Notes under the pieces: generated by a model
Told to the model about the DNA's origin: nothing
Seen by the model: the letters and a program-made list of their open reading frames with translations, nothing else
The model's database searches: none
Program-made: the position numbers and the translations under genes
Part shown: positions 11,761 through 24,563 of the stretch, piece after piece
How positions within the stretch are numbered: the stretch's first letter is position 1
How the letters are laid out: every line of letters starts with the position of its first letter
DNA from: Gracilaria vermiculophylla
Taxonomy: Eukaryota; Rhodophyta; Florideophyceae; Gracilariales; Gracilariaceae
Assembly: GCA_019155205.2 (NCBI GenBank)
Contig: JAHNZQ020003149.1
Span: forward strand, 1,080,830-1,144,829
Direction: 5' to 3'
DNA length: 64,000 bases

Positions 11761-14700
11761 ACACCTGCCCAATCACTAAGCAGTACATGCCAGCTCAGAA
11801 CTCGTTGCGGAACCCCACCCAACGGTTTAGAGAAGTGACATAATCGGGGAGTTGAGGGATCAGTTGCCCCGAGAGGGCGAGCGCCTCGCGCAAATACCTT
11901 GGCCCAGTACGGCTCAGAAGCCTAGCACATACCCCCTGAATACGCATAAGCGCACCAGTAATGGCTGCAGTAGTCAAAGCTCCCCTCCACCGACGGATAG
12001 GGGGTTCCACGACCGCGGCTGCGAAGGTCCACCCATGGAAAAAGGCGGAACCGAACGCGGTACCTGGATCCTCGGCACACTCACACCCACTTAAGAGGTA
12101 GCCGGAGTGAACACCATTGGTGCAGCTGCCTTGGGAGTCTCCACATCATGCCCTCACTAGTGGGCATCTTTCCAGGCATACCGCGCTACGTGGCGATGAC
12201 TGACTTCACAAAGTCCCAACCTTACCGGCACTGGTTGGAATGCCACCTGACCTTTGCCGATGCTGTGAGATAAACCTTCAACTGGTGAACGGTAAATTTG
12301 GTACCATCGACGATCTGATTCACACCGATGCGGTATATCACGACGACGGTATACAGGCTAAGCCGAAGTAATCGACCAGGTGGCCGGTGACCAAAGTTGT
12401 TGATGTTCTGGTCAGGGCAGTGACTCTCTTAGGTGATACGGTCCCGAGCAGCAGACAGAGCCAAAATGGCCACCAGAACGGCCCACTCCGACTAGGCGAT
12501 GCTTCATACCGTACTGTAATAGCCTTCCGGGTTCCGGACAGCGAAGCTCCCAAAGTAAGCCAAGACCGGTGGGGTCGGAACAAACAACCACTGGGGCACT
12601 TCAAACTTGGCCTACCAACTGGGTTGCGTGGTGTACCAGCGACAACGCTCCAAGGGAGACTGTGAAAAGAACTCAGTACAGTGGAAACCATGTATAGTCT
12701 GGACCGCGCTGCTCCGCGAGCGGTTATGCGCCTCAGTAGCGGCATCAGTCCCACACCGATTTCGGTCCGTCCAGTGAGTCCGATCATTTGGATCATCCTT
12801 AGCTGTCACTTCCGCACCAATGGGTAACCACGATTTCAATGTACCACGCTGGTGCATGATACTCACGAAGTTCCGGAAATAATGGAGCTTGGGTTCCCAC
12901 CGGAGGTATGGCAGGTCGTTTGGGATGACGGCTGGGATAAATAACCGGAACGTTGAATGGTGCTGCCGACGATGAAAGCCAGCTTGGCTCTCAGGACGCC
13001 TCTAGCTCTCTTTGTCCCGCAGTGGTGGGTAAATCGGCACTGCTATCAACCTATATGTATTCTACCGAGCCCAAGAGGTGTTCATCACAATGCCAGGATG
13101 CTTTGTGTGCGCCCCGAGGGCGCTCAAGCTCACCAATATTGGCCATGACGTTGTCTACAGCGTCAATGTTTGCATCTTCGCCGGGGTCACACCGTACGGG
13201 TTGAAATGTCTCCGTCTGCAACCAGCAGTCACGGGTCGTGGATACCATGACCAATACGTGAACCACCCGTTGCGTTGGGCGCGGGGGACGACGACGGCAG
13301 CGCGGCCGACGACGAACACACCTACGACCGCGAACAGCTACGGGTGAGCGGATTCAAAATGCCATGGGCACCACGCGAGCCGTGACCTGACATGGCGACG
13401 AAAGCAATGCAAGGGGGAAACGGCAGGATTGGTTCATGATCCAGGCTTATGTACCATCCCCCAAGCACGTCAGCACTACCTAAGAGGTCGGGCAAAACGT
13501 TATCCACCACCAAAAGGTCGTGGTCGCTAACGGGTATCTCAACAATGCCCAGCGAGTGTCGTGGCGTGCCCCCACGGGCGAAGTTGCGAGCCCATTCCAC
13601 AGATCCACCTTGGATGCGGGCGCCGCTCGACGGAGCAAGCATTTTGCGCGGCAATAGTCACGTCCCTACCCCTATGAAGGCTGCGCCTCCGCTGGCGTGT
13701 AACCCACTACCCGCGACCACAGGCAAATGGGCACGGCCAGTGAACCCCACCACCTGGATTCTCCTCCACTCTGATGAGCGCATCCAGGGGCTGAGCGCGG
13801 CGCCCAAACCCTTCCGGTGGTCCCGCACGCTCTCTGCTCGCGGAGGCCTCACCGGCCCCGGCACTGCGACGACCACCAGGTTCGTGCTATCCGAGACCCG
13901 GTAGCTAAGAATCAGCAGCCACAAGGAAAACCGTTGGGGTTGTGCCGCGATTGGGCATGACGACGAGGCAAACACCGTGACGGCTGACGCCACATCACCA
14001 GGAGGGAAATGATGGAACGAATTGATAAAAAGCGAGGATGACTCAAGCTGCAGTCCCTTGGTGGTTAGGAGCCGGCATCTCCAGCCGCGTGATGCACAAA
14101 CGGTAACCTACTGGCCGATGCTTCATAGTCATGTGAACTCTGCGGGCACCCTGAATAGCCACGGGGTGTGCATGTCGATAAGAGGGGGGTCTATGGTATA
14201 GTGAATGTGTTAGTAATCCTATGACTAAGTACCAAGGGTTGTGTGTACTGAAGGCACGAAGTATCGCCGCATAGTATATCTAGAGGTAGCGTTTATGGCT
14301 AGGGTGATTTTAAATTTGACAGCAAGGTGCTAGAGGTGCATTTCGAGTGCACCTCCCAGTGGCCACGTGGCCTGGCCGGCCACGGTGACACGGGGGCCTC
14401 GCACGGTGAGTATACTCACCAAGCGAGCCCCTACCGTCACAAGAAGTATAGGAAAGCACGTCTTGGACACCTCTACCGCCGTTTTGGTTTCTACAGTCGA
14501 CCAATATGGCTCTTTCATTACCCTGCGGTTCTATTAGCCCGCATGCGTTGCATTTTGTCCCTGCCAATTTAGGTACATTCTGCGCGACCGCTATCTCGCA
14601 CTCCTAGTGGTTGTGCTACCGCGTACCTCTCAAGTTTCCCATTCTCACCTTCTAGGTTGAGCCCCTCTTGCGCTCCCTAGCCACGTGTCCACACGAGCAC

Positions 14701-15042
14701 CTTTTGGTTGGTAGCCGCTCTGGTTATGCCACACAGTTTTATAGAACTATTTGCGTTCGTTTCGTTTTTTTTATGGCCTGCGTTATTGGTTTCAACCGGT
14801 TAGTGCAAAATTTCATGTACTGCACCAGACTTTAAGTGAGAAACCACTGTACCACAATCAATCCTGAAAGGGAATGCTCTCAAGGGAGTGTCTTCCTCGA
14901 CAAATTGCCGGTTCACCGAATTCCCGTTAAACCGCACTTATGAGAACCGTCAATGCCGCGAGGGCGATTCGCGTCCGTTCACGCAGTGGGTTCCGGAGTA
15001 GCTGTCACGCGCGTGGTAGCCCGCGCGGCCGCATAGCTACAG
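11761..15042. other. gene-poor stretch; possible relic of another retroelement on the minus strand
   Basis: No intact gene. On the minus strand, 13322-13993 gives two long frames whose middle (..VVDNVLPDLLGSADVLGGW..) resembles the end of a retropepsin domain. Near 12250-12370 a broken minus-strand frame (..DGTKFTVHQLKVY..) resembles the post-integrase region of oomycete-type gypsy polyproteins. Both are weak matches by eye. The order protease then integrase end would fit one deleted element on the minus strand. A 16-bp perfect palindrome lies at 14405-14420 and a hairpin at 14333-14355. Confidence 0.25.
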
Positions 15043-15044
15043 TA

Positions 15045-16300
15045 TAAACTGTTCCAAAAATATACGACATGCTGTGAAACTACAAAAATACTACCATATG
15101 TATACTGGTTGAGAAAAAGTAAAGCCAACTAACCGTCTCAAAAATATATGATCATCAATAACAAATCCTTACTGCACGACGCTCAAAAGTTTATTTCGCA
15201 TCCTTCTTGCTCTATGACGCTAATGCAATGCTTGGGAATCAAATTGAGGTACTTTTCTACAATTGAAAATGTTAGAGATTTCCAGCAATTTTTAATATGG
15301 TTCTTGAAATCAAAAACTGTATGAAATTGCCTTTCATGCGCATAAGCCATCCTCACCAGGAGTCCACAAACGTTTTTGATTGGGTTCAATTCTGGTGATC
15401 GCGCCGACCACTCTAAACCAGATAACTCTGACTCCTTTGCCCAAGTTTTGATTAAACACGCAAAGGGTACTGCCTGGGGCACTATCCTGATAAAATATCA
15501 TTTTTTTAATGTAAAGATAAACCAAAATGTATCAAATAACCGTATAGAACTTAATGATATTTTTCTGCGTTTATTTTTATTTCAATAAATGCAATTTTAG
15601 TGAATCCTTTTTTAGAAATGACCGCCCAGACTATTACAGAGCCTTTACCTGAATGTTTGGCATACAATTCATGACGTTTTTTACGAAGATCGTGCCGATA
15701 GAATTTGTAGGAATCTGGTCCGTCCATATTGACCTTTGTTCATCAGTAAATATAACAGTTTCCCTTTTTTTTCAGTAGGCTTTACCTGCACACCAATCAA
15801 CTCGCTTTTGTTTGTGATGGCCTTGGAAATTTTTTTTATTTTCATGTTTTACACTTAAATAAACTTTTGTTGTTTATCTACCTTTAGATAGTTGATTTGG
15901 AAATGTTGAGATTGAGTTTTATTACAATCTGTTTGCAATATACTTTTCCTTTGCACAACTCGCTTTTCAATCCTATCTTATCTGCTGAGCCGAGTTTTTC
16001 AGAGCGACTCGGAGATTGTTTTCATCCACAAAGAGTCAGATTTCTGAAAAAAGTAGCAATTGTAACCCTAGAACGCTTTAATTGTCGAACGATACCATTG
16101 TTAGAGTGTTTTTCGGCGTTACATTTTGTGACTTGAATCTGTTCTTGCTTGGAAAGTGGAGTTTCTCGATCCATTTCTACTACAAAGAAAACGAGGTACA
16201 TATTTTTGTTAAACGATTTTACATAGACTATTTGCAATATTTAGCCTACAGTACACTGTTCTTTCACTTTTTAGGGGTAATAGGTTTTTGAAACGCTCTG
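15045..16300 (-). mobile_element. Tc1/mariner-type transposon 1
   Basis: A 1.26-kb element with imperfect terminal inverted repeats (AAACTGTTCCAAAAA at the left; the reverse complement of the right end reads CAGAGCGTTTCAAAAA). It is flanked by TA at 15043-15044 and 16301-16302, the target duplication of this superfamily. The internal minus-strand frames match the transposase of element 2 at 31.6 kb. AT content is clearly higher than in the surrounding gypsy DNA. Confidence 0.8.
15183..16237 (-). pseudogene. Tc1/mariner transposase relic 1
   Basis: The N-terminal part (16022-16237) carries a helix-turn-helix region with LSKQEQIQV and RQLKRSRVTIATFFRN. The C-terminal part (15183-15482) carries EWSARSPELNPIKN, the third catalytic box of Tc1-like DDE transposases. 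The middle is broken by frameshifts and stops. The catalytic Glu normally present in NPIEN is Lys here. Confidence 0.8.
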
Positions 16301-16309
16301 TATGAGCGC

Positions 16310-17469
16310 CGATTGGCGCCTGCCTTTTACGGTTAATCTAGTATTTTTCGCTAATTTATTTATTTTGTTATTTCGGCCATTTAAGCCCTTGAGCTACAGT
16401 ACTTAGCGCGACGGCACTTCGGCCGTCATACCCAGTATGTCACACCAAGCGAGATCTTAGGTCTGACTTGCCGCCCAGGCGGGTATCTCTCTCTATCTTG
16501 GAGAAGTACGCCATGGACTACGGCAGCCAACCGCCCGTGACGCCGAGAACCATTGTCTGGACCGTTCTTTCTTTCGTTTAGGTTCGTCCTCGTAGGAGGT
16601 TATCCCAACCGGATCTCCGGTCTACCTCTGTTAGGGCTACGTCCGCCACCCGCTCCACGCGACATGCTCTATGCCCGCGCGGCCTAAAATTTTACCTGGC
16701 AGCGCCGAGATGGCCCAGCATATTTCACGGAAATCTCACTGTACTTGCGGAAATTACCTTAATCACAGGACATGCTTGATCTCCAATTTCTCCAATCATC
16801 TTCCTTCTACACCCAATGCGATGGCTTGGTCCCAGAGTTACGCCCGGCTCGTGTGCCTCTCATGAAGAAGACTCTGCCCCTAAACTACCTCGCGAGAGGG
16901 AGATTCCAAGATCCTTCGTGGGAAATGCCCCTTTGGTGTACTGCACTACAGATCCTAAGATAATATTGATTTTAGGTTTTGTAACCGGGTATTCCTAAAA
17001 GGTCTTTGTATTTTATTAAATGCGTACAGTACTCCTGAGGAAATGTAGGATTTAGATTTATTTTATTTATTTAATGTAGGTAATTCGACTAATGTGCAGT
17101 AGTGAGACTTGTTGAAGCGGGCTCCCGTCGCGGTATATTATCTGCCAGTTGAGGCTCACTTCCGAGGGAAGTAAACCAAGCATCCTTGAGTCTTTTTCTA
17201 CTTTTTCCTGTTGGAGACTCTTGTCGAACGCCTTCAAGTTTCTAAGCCACCGATCCCCAGATCTCCTCATAGCAGCGCCTGTGAGAGGATCGTCCCCCCA
17301 GTGAAACCCCTTCTCCACTTGGTACTTGCGGAGCCCGTTTCAGGATTACCCCGGCAGGTGACCGTTATTACCGGAAACCACCTTTAGGAAATCGCACCTT
17401 TAGAGTCAACAATAACTCCAAACGGACCTTGAGCGCTACCATCTCGAAAGGAGAACTGAAGGTACCACA
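16310..17469 (+). repeat. left arm of a long inverted repeat (unique part plus LTR)
   Basis: About 630 bp (16310-16941) followed by an LTR (16942-17469). The reverse complement of 25687-26870 matches along the whole length, including the junction between the two parts. The outer ends read GGCGCCTGCCTT and, inverted, GGCGCCTGCCTTGC. I do not recognise any protein in the 630-bp part. Confidence 0.7.
16942..17469 (+). repeat. 5' LTR of gypsy copy 3
   Basis: A 528-bp LTR with TG...CA ends, in the same orientation as the 3' LTR at 24564-25117. It also forms the inner half of the inverted repeat arm 16310-17469. Confidence 0.7.
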
Positions 17470-17471
17470 AC

Positions 17472-17483
17472 TGGTCTCCGGAC
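17472..17483 (+). other. candidate primer binding site
   Basis: A TGG-initiated 12-mer begins 2 nt after the end of the 5' LTR, the usual place for pairing with the CCA end of a primer tRNA. The tRNA has not been identified. Confidence 0.4.
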
Positions 17484-17630
17484 TAAAAAGGCCAGTTTCC
17501 TAAAGGAATCACAATAGTCACGACAGAAAATTGTTATTAGTTTGCAACGCTCGGAACCGAAAAGTAGTACTCTTTCTTAAGACGATTCGGAAGTGGAAGG
17601 AAGTCCCCCACGACTTACTCCTATATGGAT

Positions 17631-18184
17631 TGTGGTACTGTCAGCCCTCCTGTCGAGGTAGTAAAGCACAACGTCCGTTAGGAGTTTTTGTTGACTCCAA
17701 AGGCGCGTATTTTTAAAGGTGGTCTCTGGTATGCGCTGTCGCGAGCCGGGGGAATTCTGAAAGGGATCCGCAAACACCAAGCGGAGGGGAAGGTTCACTG
17801 GGCGGACAATGCTCCTACAGGCGCTGCTATTATGCGATCTGGGGATCAGCGGCTTAGAAACCTGCGTGAGTAGACAAGAGACTGCAACCGGAAAATGTAG
17901 AAGAAGACTCAAGGGTGCTTGTCTTTACTTCCCCAGAGGTGGAGCTCAACCGGCAGCTTAAATATCAAGCCGGGAGCCCGCCTCGGCAGGTCTCACTACT
18001 ATGCTAATTACCTGCACAAAATATCTAAAATAAATAATAAATTCTACCGTACCTAAAGGATACTGTAGCGCACGCGGGCGAGATTATGCACCACATGGGC
18101 CAGCCAATAAATTACGAATCCTCCTTAGGCATATTATACCTTAAGGCCAAACCACCATATTTCCGTAGGAGCCACTGTACTACA
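17631..18184 (-). repeat. solo LTR inserted in the leader of gypsy copy 3
   Basis: A 554-bp LTR in inverted orientation with intact ends (TGTGGTAC...GTACTACA). It is flanked on both sides by TGGAT, a perfect 5-bp target duplication. This shows that the family inserts with 5-bp duplications and that this copy inserted on its own and was then reduced to a solo LTR. Confidence 0.85.
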
Positions 18185-18229
18185 TGGATCTCTGATCTCT
18201 GGTACTATCGAATGGAAACCACCTTACAG

Positions 18230-21200
18230 GCTCCTCAAGCAACCGACTCCATTGGTTGGCACAGCACGTGCAGGGCTTTTCAAGAGATGACCGTTAGACT
18301 GGAGAATTCCAAAAGCCTCCTTAGAAGTCCTGGCTTCTCTGTGGAGCACTTCAATAATCCTCGAAGGAGAGTGCATGGTCGAAGGCAAGCAGAAACCCTC
18401 CCGACACCATTGGAGAACGCCGACGTGGAGGTTGAGAAAACGCACATGGCATTGCGGCCGCCCTCTCAGGAGCTGCAGGGACGAGTACAACCGGAGGCTA
18501 ACTCCCTCTTGGAGTCCCTGGCCTCACGTCTTAAGGATTGACTCTCACAAAAGCTGGTCAAAAGAATCCCTGTAGGTGCCGAGGCACATTTTGGAACGCT
18601 CCACCACGCCATTGTGAAGGACATTTCATCGGAGAGTGCTTACCTGGCCATTTATGCCTTGCAGGACTCGGACCCCCTCCAAGAGGTGATTTCAGGTGTT
18701 ATCCGTGCGGAAGTTTGTGCCCAAATCGCGCAGCTGCTCCCCACATCGGCGTTTCAAATTCATTCTTTCGTACAGGGGAGGTTCCCTCTATCAACATTTA
18801 AGGTGACTCTTGGCAGAGGAGAACAGAATCCTGCGGCCTGCTAGGCTAGAGAAGGAATGGATACTGCCGTAGAGAAACGAGTCCATGAACAGCTCCAACT
18901 TAAAGGACAGTATACCTCCTGAGGAGGAAAGCAGAAGGGTCAGGAAGGTCCTCTCGTTTAACGAACTCTTCGCCAAATTGGTCGATTATGACACCTACTG
19001 GTTGAATATTTGCTCCTTGCTTTACAACGCGTCGGTCGGTGAAAGACTTACGAGGATTCAGCGCTGCATTGATATTCGAATACAGAAGCGCTCTTTCTCA
19101 GGATGAGACTCCAACTCGGTGATGAATTTTCTGACGCTCTCCCGTTGGGCGTATAATACTGATGGTGTCCATGAAGGTGCCACCGTCGAATGCTTTCAGT
19201 TCTATCTCACAGTTCAAGCGCACTCGCTGGTGCAGCCAAGCCTCAGGGGGGAGAGCATCATTGTGGATGATCATGGAATGGAGATATTGACGACGTACCC
19301 CGAGGTGGTGAATTTACTCCTTAAAACGTATGCAATGGATGAGGTGATGGCAAATGTTGATGCGAAAGTCATCTTTTAGAGGCAGAATAAGAGAATGTCC
19401 GGAACGGAGCTCTCAAAGAAGTTTTGGACGAGAACCTTGTGCTATGGGAACTTGTACTCCAGACGGCGACTGTAATCGTTGTATGTCGAGAGACATCTTC
19501 CCATTTTCCCAGCCATGGTGCATAATCATTTGACAACGCACCCGACGACCACCTAAATAGAGCTGGAACGTTTTGCGGAAGTCCATTGGAATACCCACCA
19601 TGCCGCTCGCCACAGTCATGCTCCACTTTGGGACAAACCAACGGCCTTTAGTAACCCTCGGGTATCCTCCCTGACGTTGGATGGCAACACCTCAGTGGAG
19701 GTCGATGAGCTAACGCTCGAGAGAGTGCAAGAGGCCCTTGCTCTCACACACGCCTCATCTCAGATAGCATCATCCAAGACGAGGACACCCTCGTTTTCTA
19801 CTTTGCACAGGGCGCGAATCCTGAAAAAGGCCACCGGCCTCTTTCACATTCTCACAATCTGTTGTAGAGAAAGAAGGTTTTTACCACAGTCTATTTCTCC
19901 AACTAACAACAGTTGTAGTTGTGCAGCTTTGTAAAACGCCAACTCTTTTCATGTTCCGTATAACTATAAAAAACATAGAAGAGAAGACGAAATCTAAATA
20001 AAATCCAAAACAAGGAATACTTTTACTTAACTCAATACTTTGTCATTTCTCCCTTTTTTCCACCACTGTAATACAACGCTCTAGTACAGACTTGTTCAGC
20101 GTTTCTAAGTAGTCATTTGTCAGCTTGTTCCAACAATCAATTACCACTTCAAGCAAAGTTCCAACGTCCTTCCATTCGCGCTGATTGAAGTACACTCGGC
20201 GAGCCAATAGTATCCAAATGTTCTATATAATATTGAGGGCTGGCGACTTAGCCGGCTATGAAATCAAATCAACGTTGCAGTCTTCTAACCACTTTGTGGT
20301 GTAGATGGATCAATTTATAGAGGCACCATTGTGTTGAAACGTAAACGATTCTCCGAATGCGTGAGCTGCAAACGGCAACATTTCCTTCTGTAATATTTTG
20401 CAGTACTTCTTAGAATCCATACTTCCAGTGCAAATCATTAACTTGCTTCGACGATAGAACGAACATGTTCCACAAAACATAACAGAACCCCCAAGATTTT
20501 GCTTGTTTAAAAAAAACAACTTCTTTCTTCCGTATTTCATGCCAATAGTAAGCAAAACCATCTAAAACATCAAGAGTAAACTTCTTTTCATCAGAGGAAA
20601 TACTTTTTTCTACTCTTACACTTAATACGTCACTCTATGGAGAGCCCAAGTTTCCCTTTCCTTTTTGTGTCGTTTCGTCATCACTGGTACTGATTTCATT
20701 TTTTTATACATCAAATTCGGGTCTTCTTTCAGGATCTTTTGCAATTCCCCGACAGAAACTGGAAATGAAAAAGAATTTTGAAGCTCTTTAGCTGGCTCAT
20801 TTGATTTTGACGCTACACGAAGCAGAGCTCTTTTGGCTGTCGATGACAAAAATTTTGTTGTTTGATCCTTTGAAACGGATTATTTACTTCCCTGGATTCT
20901 TTAAAAAGTTCTGTATAAAAGTTCTAGAGCGATTCATAGTGTCAGCAATTTCTCTCTGCGAGAAACAGTGAGCTTTGGCAGCCAACAGCATTCCTTTTTT
21001 TTATCGGAAAAGGGTGTACCACGTTGCATTTCTTCTGAAATTAGTTTGTGGAGAGGTGAAGAAGACTGGTATGGAACGTTCCTGGTATTCAAAATACTGT
21101 ATACTGCGCGCTTTTTTTAAAGAGATAGAGAAAACATGCTTGGACTTTAATAGTATTTTGCAGGTCTTTATCGTGATTAGGATACTGGAGGCCACAGACA

Positions 21201-21770
21201 TTTTCGTAAACGACTGTAAGTTCATTATTAGACTATGAATGGCAGGCTTATGCGTATGAAAGAATGTGCTTCAGGGAAATAAAATTTGTACAGCAACAAC
21301 TGTAGAAATAGGGGGTGGCTTTCTTTAGGTTTCGTGGACTGTACGCCTCGGCAGGATCCAACAGGAGTGTTAAAGTCTCAATCCATCGGAGATACCCAGC
21401 GCCTTGCAGGATTTGCTTGTCTCGAGAACCACAATACTGCCCTACTCTCATCCTGGCAATAAACGCCGCCATCTTGCAGGAACGGGAGAAGAATTTCCAG
21501 ATTCTGAAGGACACCCCAACGGAGAGCGGAAGTTACCGAATAACGTATCATGATATCCACTCCCCTCGAGGAAACTACGGTTACCGCGCTCCAATTGGAT
21601 TGCAGCCTATCCCACTTGCACGTGCGTTACTAGAGCACGGGTCACTACCCAAACCGGTTGCACTTCAGGGGAACACGTCGCATCCCGATGCGCAACCGCA
21701 GCAGCCGTCCCCCACCGGGACTCAAATCCCTTCAAACCAGGAAGCCCCTCAGGCTCACGCGTAGAGGATC
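18230..21770 (+). pseudogene. gag-like region of gypsy copy 3, split by a mariner
   Basis: Open frames with few stops run 18230-18841 and, after a frame change, 18885-19907; they continue after the mariner insertion at 21305-21770. The last part has a basic stretch followed by a knuckle-like CRICLSREPQYC, in which the usual zinc-binding His is missing, then a Pro/Gln-rich tail equivalent to positions 1-120 of copy 1. I call it gag from its position between the LTR and protease and from the knuckle, not from overall similarity. Confidence 0.45.
19908..21304 (-). mobile_element. Tc1/mariner-type transposon 3, inserted in gag of gypsy copy 3
   Basis: A 1.4-kb AT-rich insertion with inverted ends of the type CAGTTGTWGYTGTRCA (left about 19910, right about 21302). 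Minus-strand frames at 20310-20561 and 20622-20849 give a GGSVM...SMDSKKY...LPFAAHAFGESFTFQ block typical of Tc1-like transposases. The catalytic Asp expected in QQDNAP is His here. The ends differ from those of elements 1 and 2, so this is another subfamily. Confidence 0.7.
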
Positions 21771-21879
21771 CGCGTGGCTCCTTTCCGTCAAGCCTCAGCC
21801 CAAAAGGAGGTCGCCTCTAGGAATAGAAAAGATGGAATCTGCACGGTTGACGCAGAATCGGCGGACCCCCAATCCATTT

Positions 21880-23331
21880 AGACCCATTTGACATCTTTGA
21901 GAAATTTGTCTGCACGCTCCGCCCGAGTAATTGTCAGGTGTTTGCCTCTAATAAATGTTCCTCACTCACCTTTATTGCGGTGTACGCTATCCTCGATACC
22001 GGTGCTGGCCCAAAGTTGGTGCACGCTGACATGCTCCTGCGGTCTGCTCTCGGGTGCTTGAGGACTGGAAAGCTCTCTACGGTGCGCGATGCGTCGCATT
22101 GAGCATTAAAAATCCTCGGAGCGATACCGCTGTATCTCCGGTTGGGCTCCTTACAGGTGATTATGTGGTTTCTCGTGGCGACCAACTTGGCAGCATAATG
22201 CATATTGAGCAATTCCTTTGTGGATCAGAATGTATGTGCAATATACCCACGCCTGCGGAAGGTGACGTTTCATGACGCCTCCCCTGTAGATATCGTATCC
22301 CCATCTCCGGGACCGGACGCCAATGCACGTCAAGTGGGTAAAATTTTAAGATAGACGCAGGCAAATAAGCTCCAAGTGGTGAAGAGTATCGAAATACCTG
22401 CGAGGATTCAGGCCGAAGTTTGGGTGCAGACAACTGCTTCTGGCCTTTCATTCCTATAAGAGAGTCCACATCTGACGACGAAGAAGCACTCTATGATGGT
22501 GAATGGCGCTATGGAAGTAGTGCCGAACATTCCCTTGAGGTTCGTGCTTGTCAAACTGAAGGAATCGTCGTTTCGGCCCGAGAAAGGATTTGTCGTCGGA
22601 TTGGCAGTACGCGCCCCTGCAGAACTGACTCATCTGCCTCGTACGAAAGACCTTGCAATAAGCGGTGAAATCGCCTCCATCGAGGCAGGAGCGACATCAA
22701 CGGATCCCTAGGAAGAGAGGCCTGCCACCTGGCAGGAGAAGCTTTAAATTGGCGAAGATTTCGAAGAGTATCGCCATAGAATAATGGAGATTTTATCTAC
22801 CTTTGGGGACATGTGGTCTGGTCGCCTGGGTCAGGAAAGCCTGGCAAAGAACCGAACCTGGCTCACATCTGATGCAAGATCGGTAGCCCTACTCCCGAGA
22901 ACGGCTGGATCCCATGCGCGCGATTTCGAACGAGATGAGGTTCACCGAATGCTGGACAAGGGCATCATTGAGCCTTTCATTTCCGAATATGCCTCCCCGG
23001 TGGTGTTTATGAAGAAAAACGATGGCTTTTTGAGGTTCTGCATTGACTATACACTCCTTAACGACGTGACGGTACGCGACTCGTACCGATACCCCGTGTG
23101 GATGAAAGTACCGACTACTTGGCGATGCGTCCATTATCTCCACGCTGGATGCAAACAATGGCTACTGGAAAATTGAGATGGATGACTCTGACAAGGACAT
23201 GACAACTATCACATCGCACTATAGAATTTTTAGATTCCTAAGGATGCCAATTGGGTTGAAGAATGCACCCCCTACGTTCCAACGAGCGGTGGACATAATC
23301 TTGTCAAAGAAGAAGCGGCAGTACGCCCTAG
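21880..23331 (+). pseudogene. protease and partial reverse transcriptase of gypsy copy 3
   Basis: The protease motif LDTGAG is near 21990 and the RT start near 22790. Many stops and small indels are present. The RT reading breaks off just before the YIDD box, at about 23331, and the sequence continues with the reverse complement of the C-terminal part of the antisense ORF. RNase H, integrase and chromodomain are therefore deleted. Confidence 0.8.
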
Positions 23332-23830
23332 GCGAGCCTTTGCTGCGAAAGCTTGGCTCTCAATGAAATCATTCAGGCTCTCCTTGATGGCAACCATCGA
23401 GGCTCGGTCCGCCCGTGCCGTGTAAAGCTCGAAGATCTAGTCATGAGCTTAGCGCAGGGCCTCCACAGAAGAAGCTGGCGCCGCAAAACCAATCAGCAAA
23501 CACACCTGCGCCAACTCTTGAAAGGCGGTACCGAGAGCCACGGAGGATGACCCACCCGTAGATCCGCCGGAAGTGACAATCCCTGCCGGCGGCAGAACAG
23601 CCGCCACAGAAGGAATGGCGGACTGCAAACCAGCCGAGACGGTAGGCTTCCGAGCGGATGCTGCCACCACACCCGTAGAGGACGGCAAGAACAAGAGCGG
23701 GGCAGCGAGCACCGTAGGTGACGCTGGCACAGAAGCCGGGACGCCCCGCAGGCGAGGCTGGGTAACCGGAACCGGGATGCTTCTAGAACGGGGTTGCACC
23801 ACTGGAGCCGGATCAGCCAAGGACGGAAGT
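23332..23830 (-). pseudogene. antisense ORF of the gypsy element, copy 3
   Basis: This keeps the VVQPRSRSIPVPVTQPRLRGVP repeats (about 23755-23815), the AFQELAQVCL segment and the charged C-terminal helix seen in copies 1 and 2. The 3' end is lost in the deletion junction with RT. The deletion leaves pol and this ORF convergent, as in copies 1 and 2. Confidence 0.5.
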
Positions 23831-24563
23831 GGCGTACAGATTCAACATAGCGAGGAGCGAGTTAATATCCAACGAAGATTGATGGTAGCGTAGGAGAGAA
23901 GAATATGAGTTAAGACACCTCCACTGGAGATGAACAAGCGGATGCGACGATCTTAGGGCTTCAAAAAAGAAATCCTCGAGAGCATCGGAGCGTCGAGTGC
24001 CGTTATGAGAGCCGGCGGCACGGTTCCACGATGATAAACCGGCAAACAGACTGGCACAGCCTATGCCCCAACCTCGAAAGCACAACGCCAACGCCGTATG
24101 GACGACACTCGGGGGCGCGGAAGAGATGACCACCGACTGGCATCGTAGGACCAGCGGAGTACACCGAGAAAAGGAAATGAGGCTGGTTCAGAGTTTTTCG
24201 TGATTCAATAATGCCGCAAAGAAGCTACGCGAACCCTCGGTCAGTCCGCCTCGCCAAGGCTCAATAGCTAAAGAAAATCCATTATAAGGCGGGGTGTGTC
24301 CCACGGGCGTAAGACCGTTATGGCTTCCACGCTACTAGGAGCCAGTTAAGGTTCAATATGTGAGAAGATCCATCTGGAGGACGTAGTCCAATTTAGAAAC
24401 GGGTCCCCGTCCCTGTCCCTCACGTTTCTAGAACCCCTAGCCCCCTTGAACATTTAGAGTAGGAATCAGAATTTTTTCAGAAAATAGTGAACTACTGAAT
24501 TGTGTCCATATCCGTCTAACGCACACGACCCCAAACCTTCTGGACATCCTTGAATATGGTGTG

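Noticed and set aside
11207..14860. CCACTGTACCAC near 14845 as the partner end of the LTR at 11207
   Set aside because: Only the terminal dozen bases match; the adjacent sequence has no LTR similarity.
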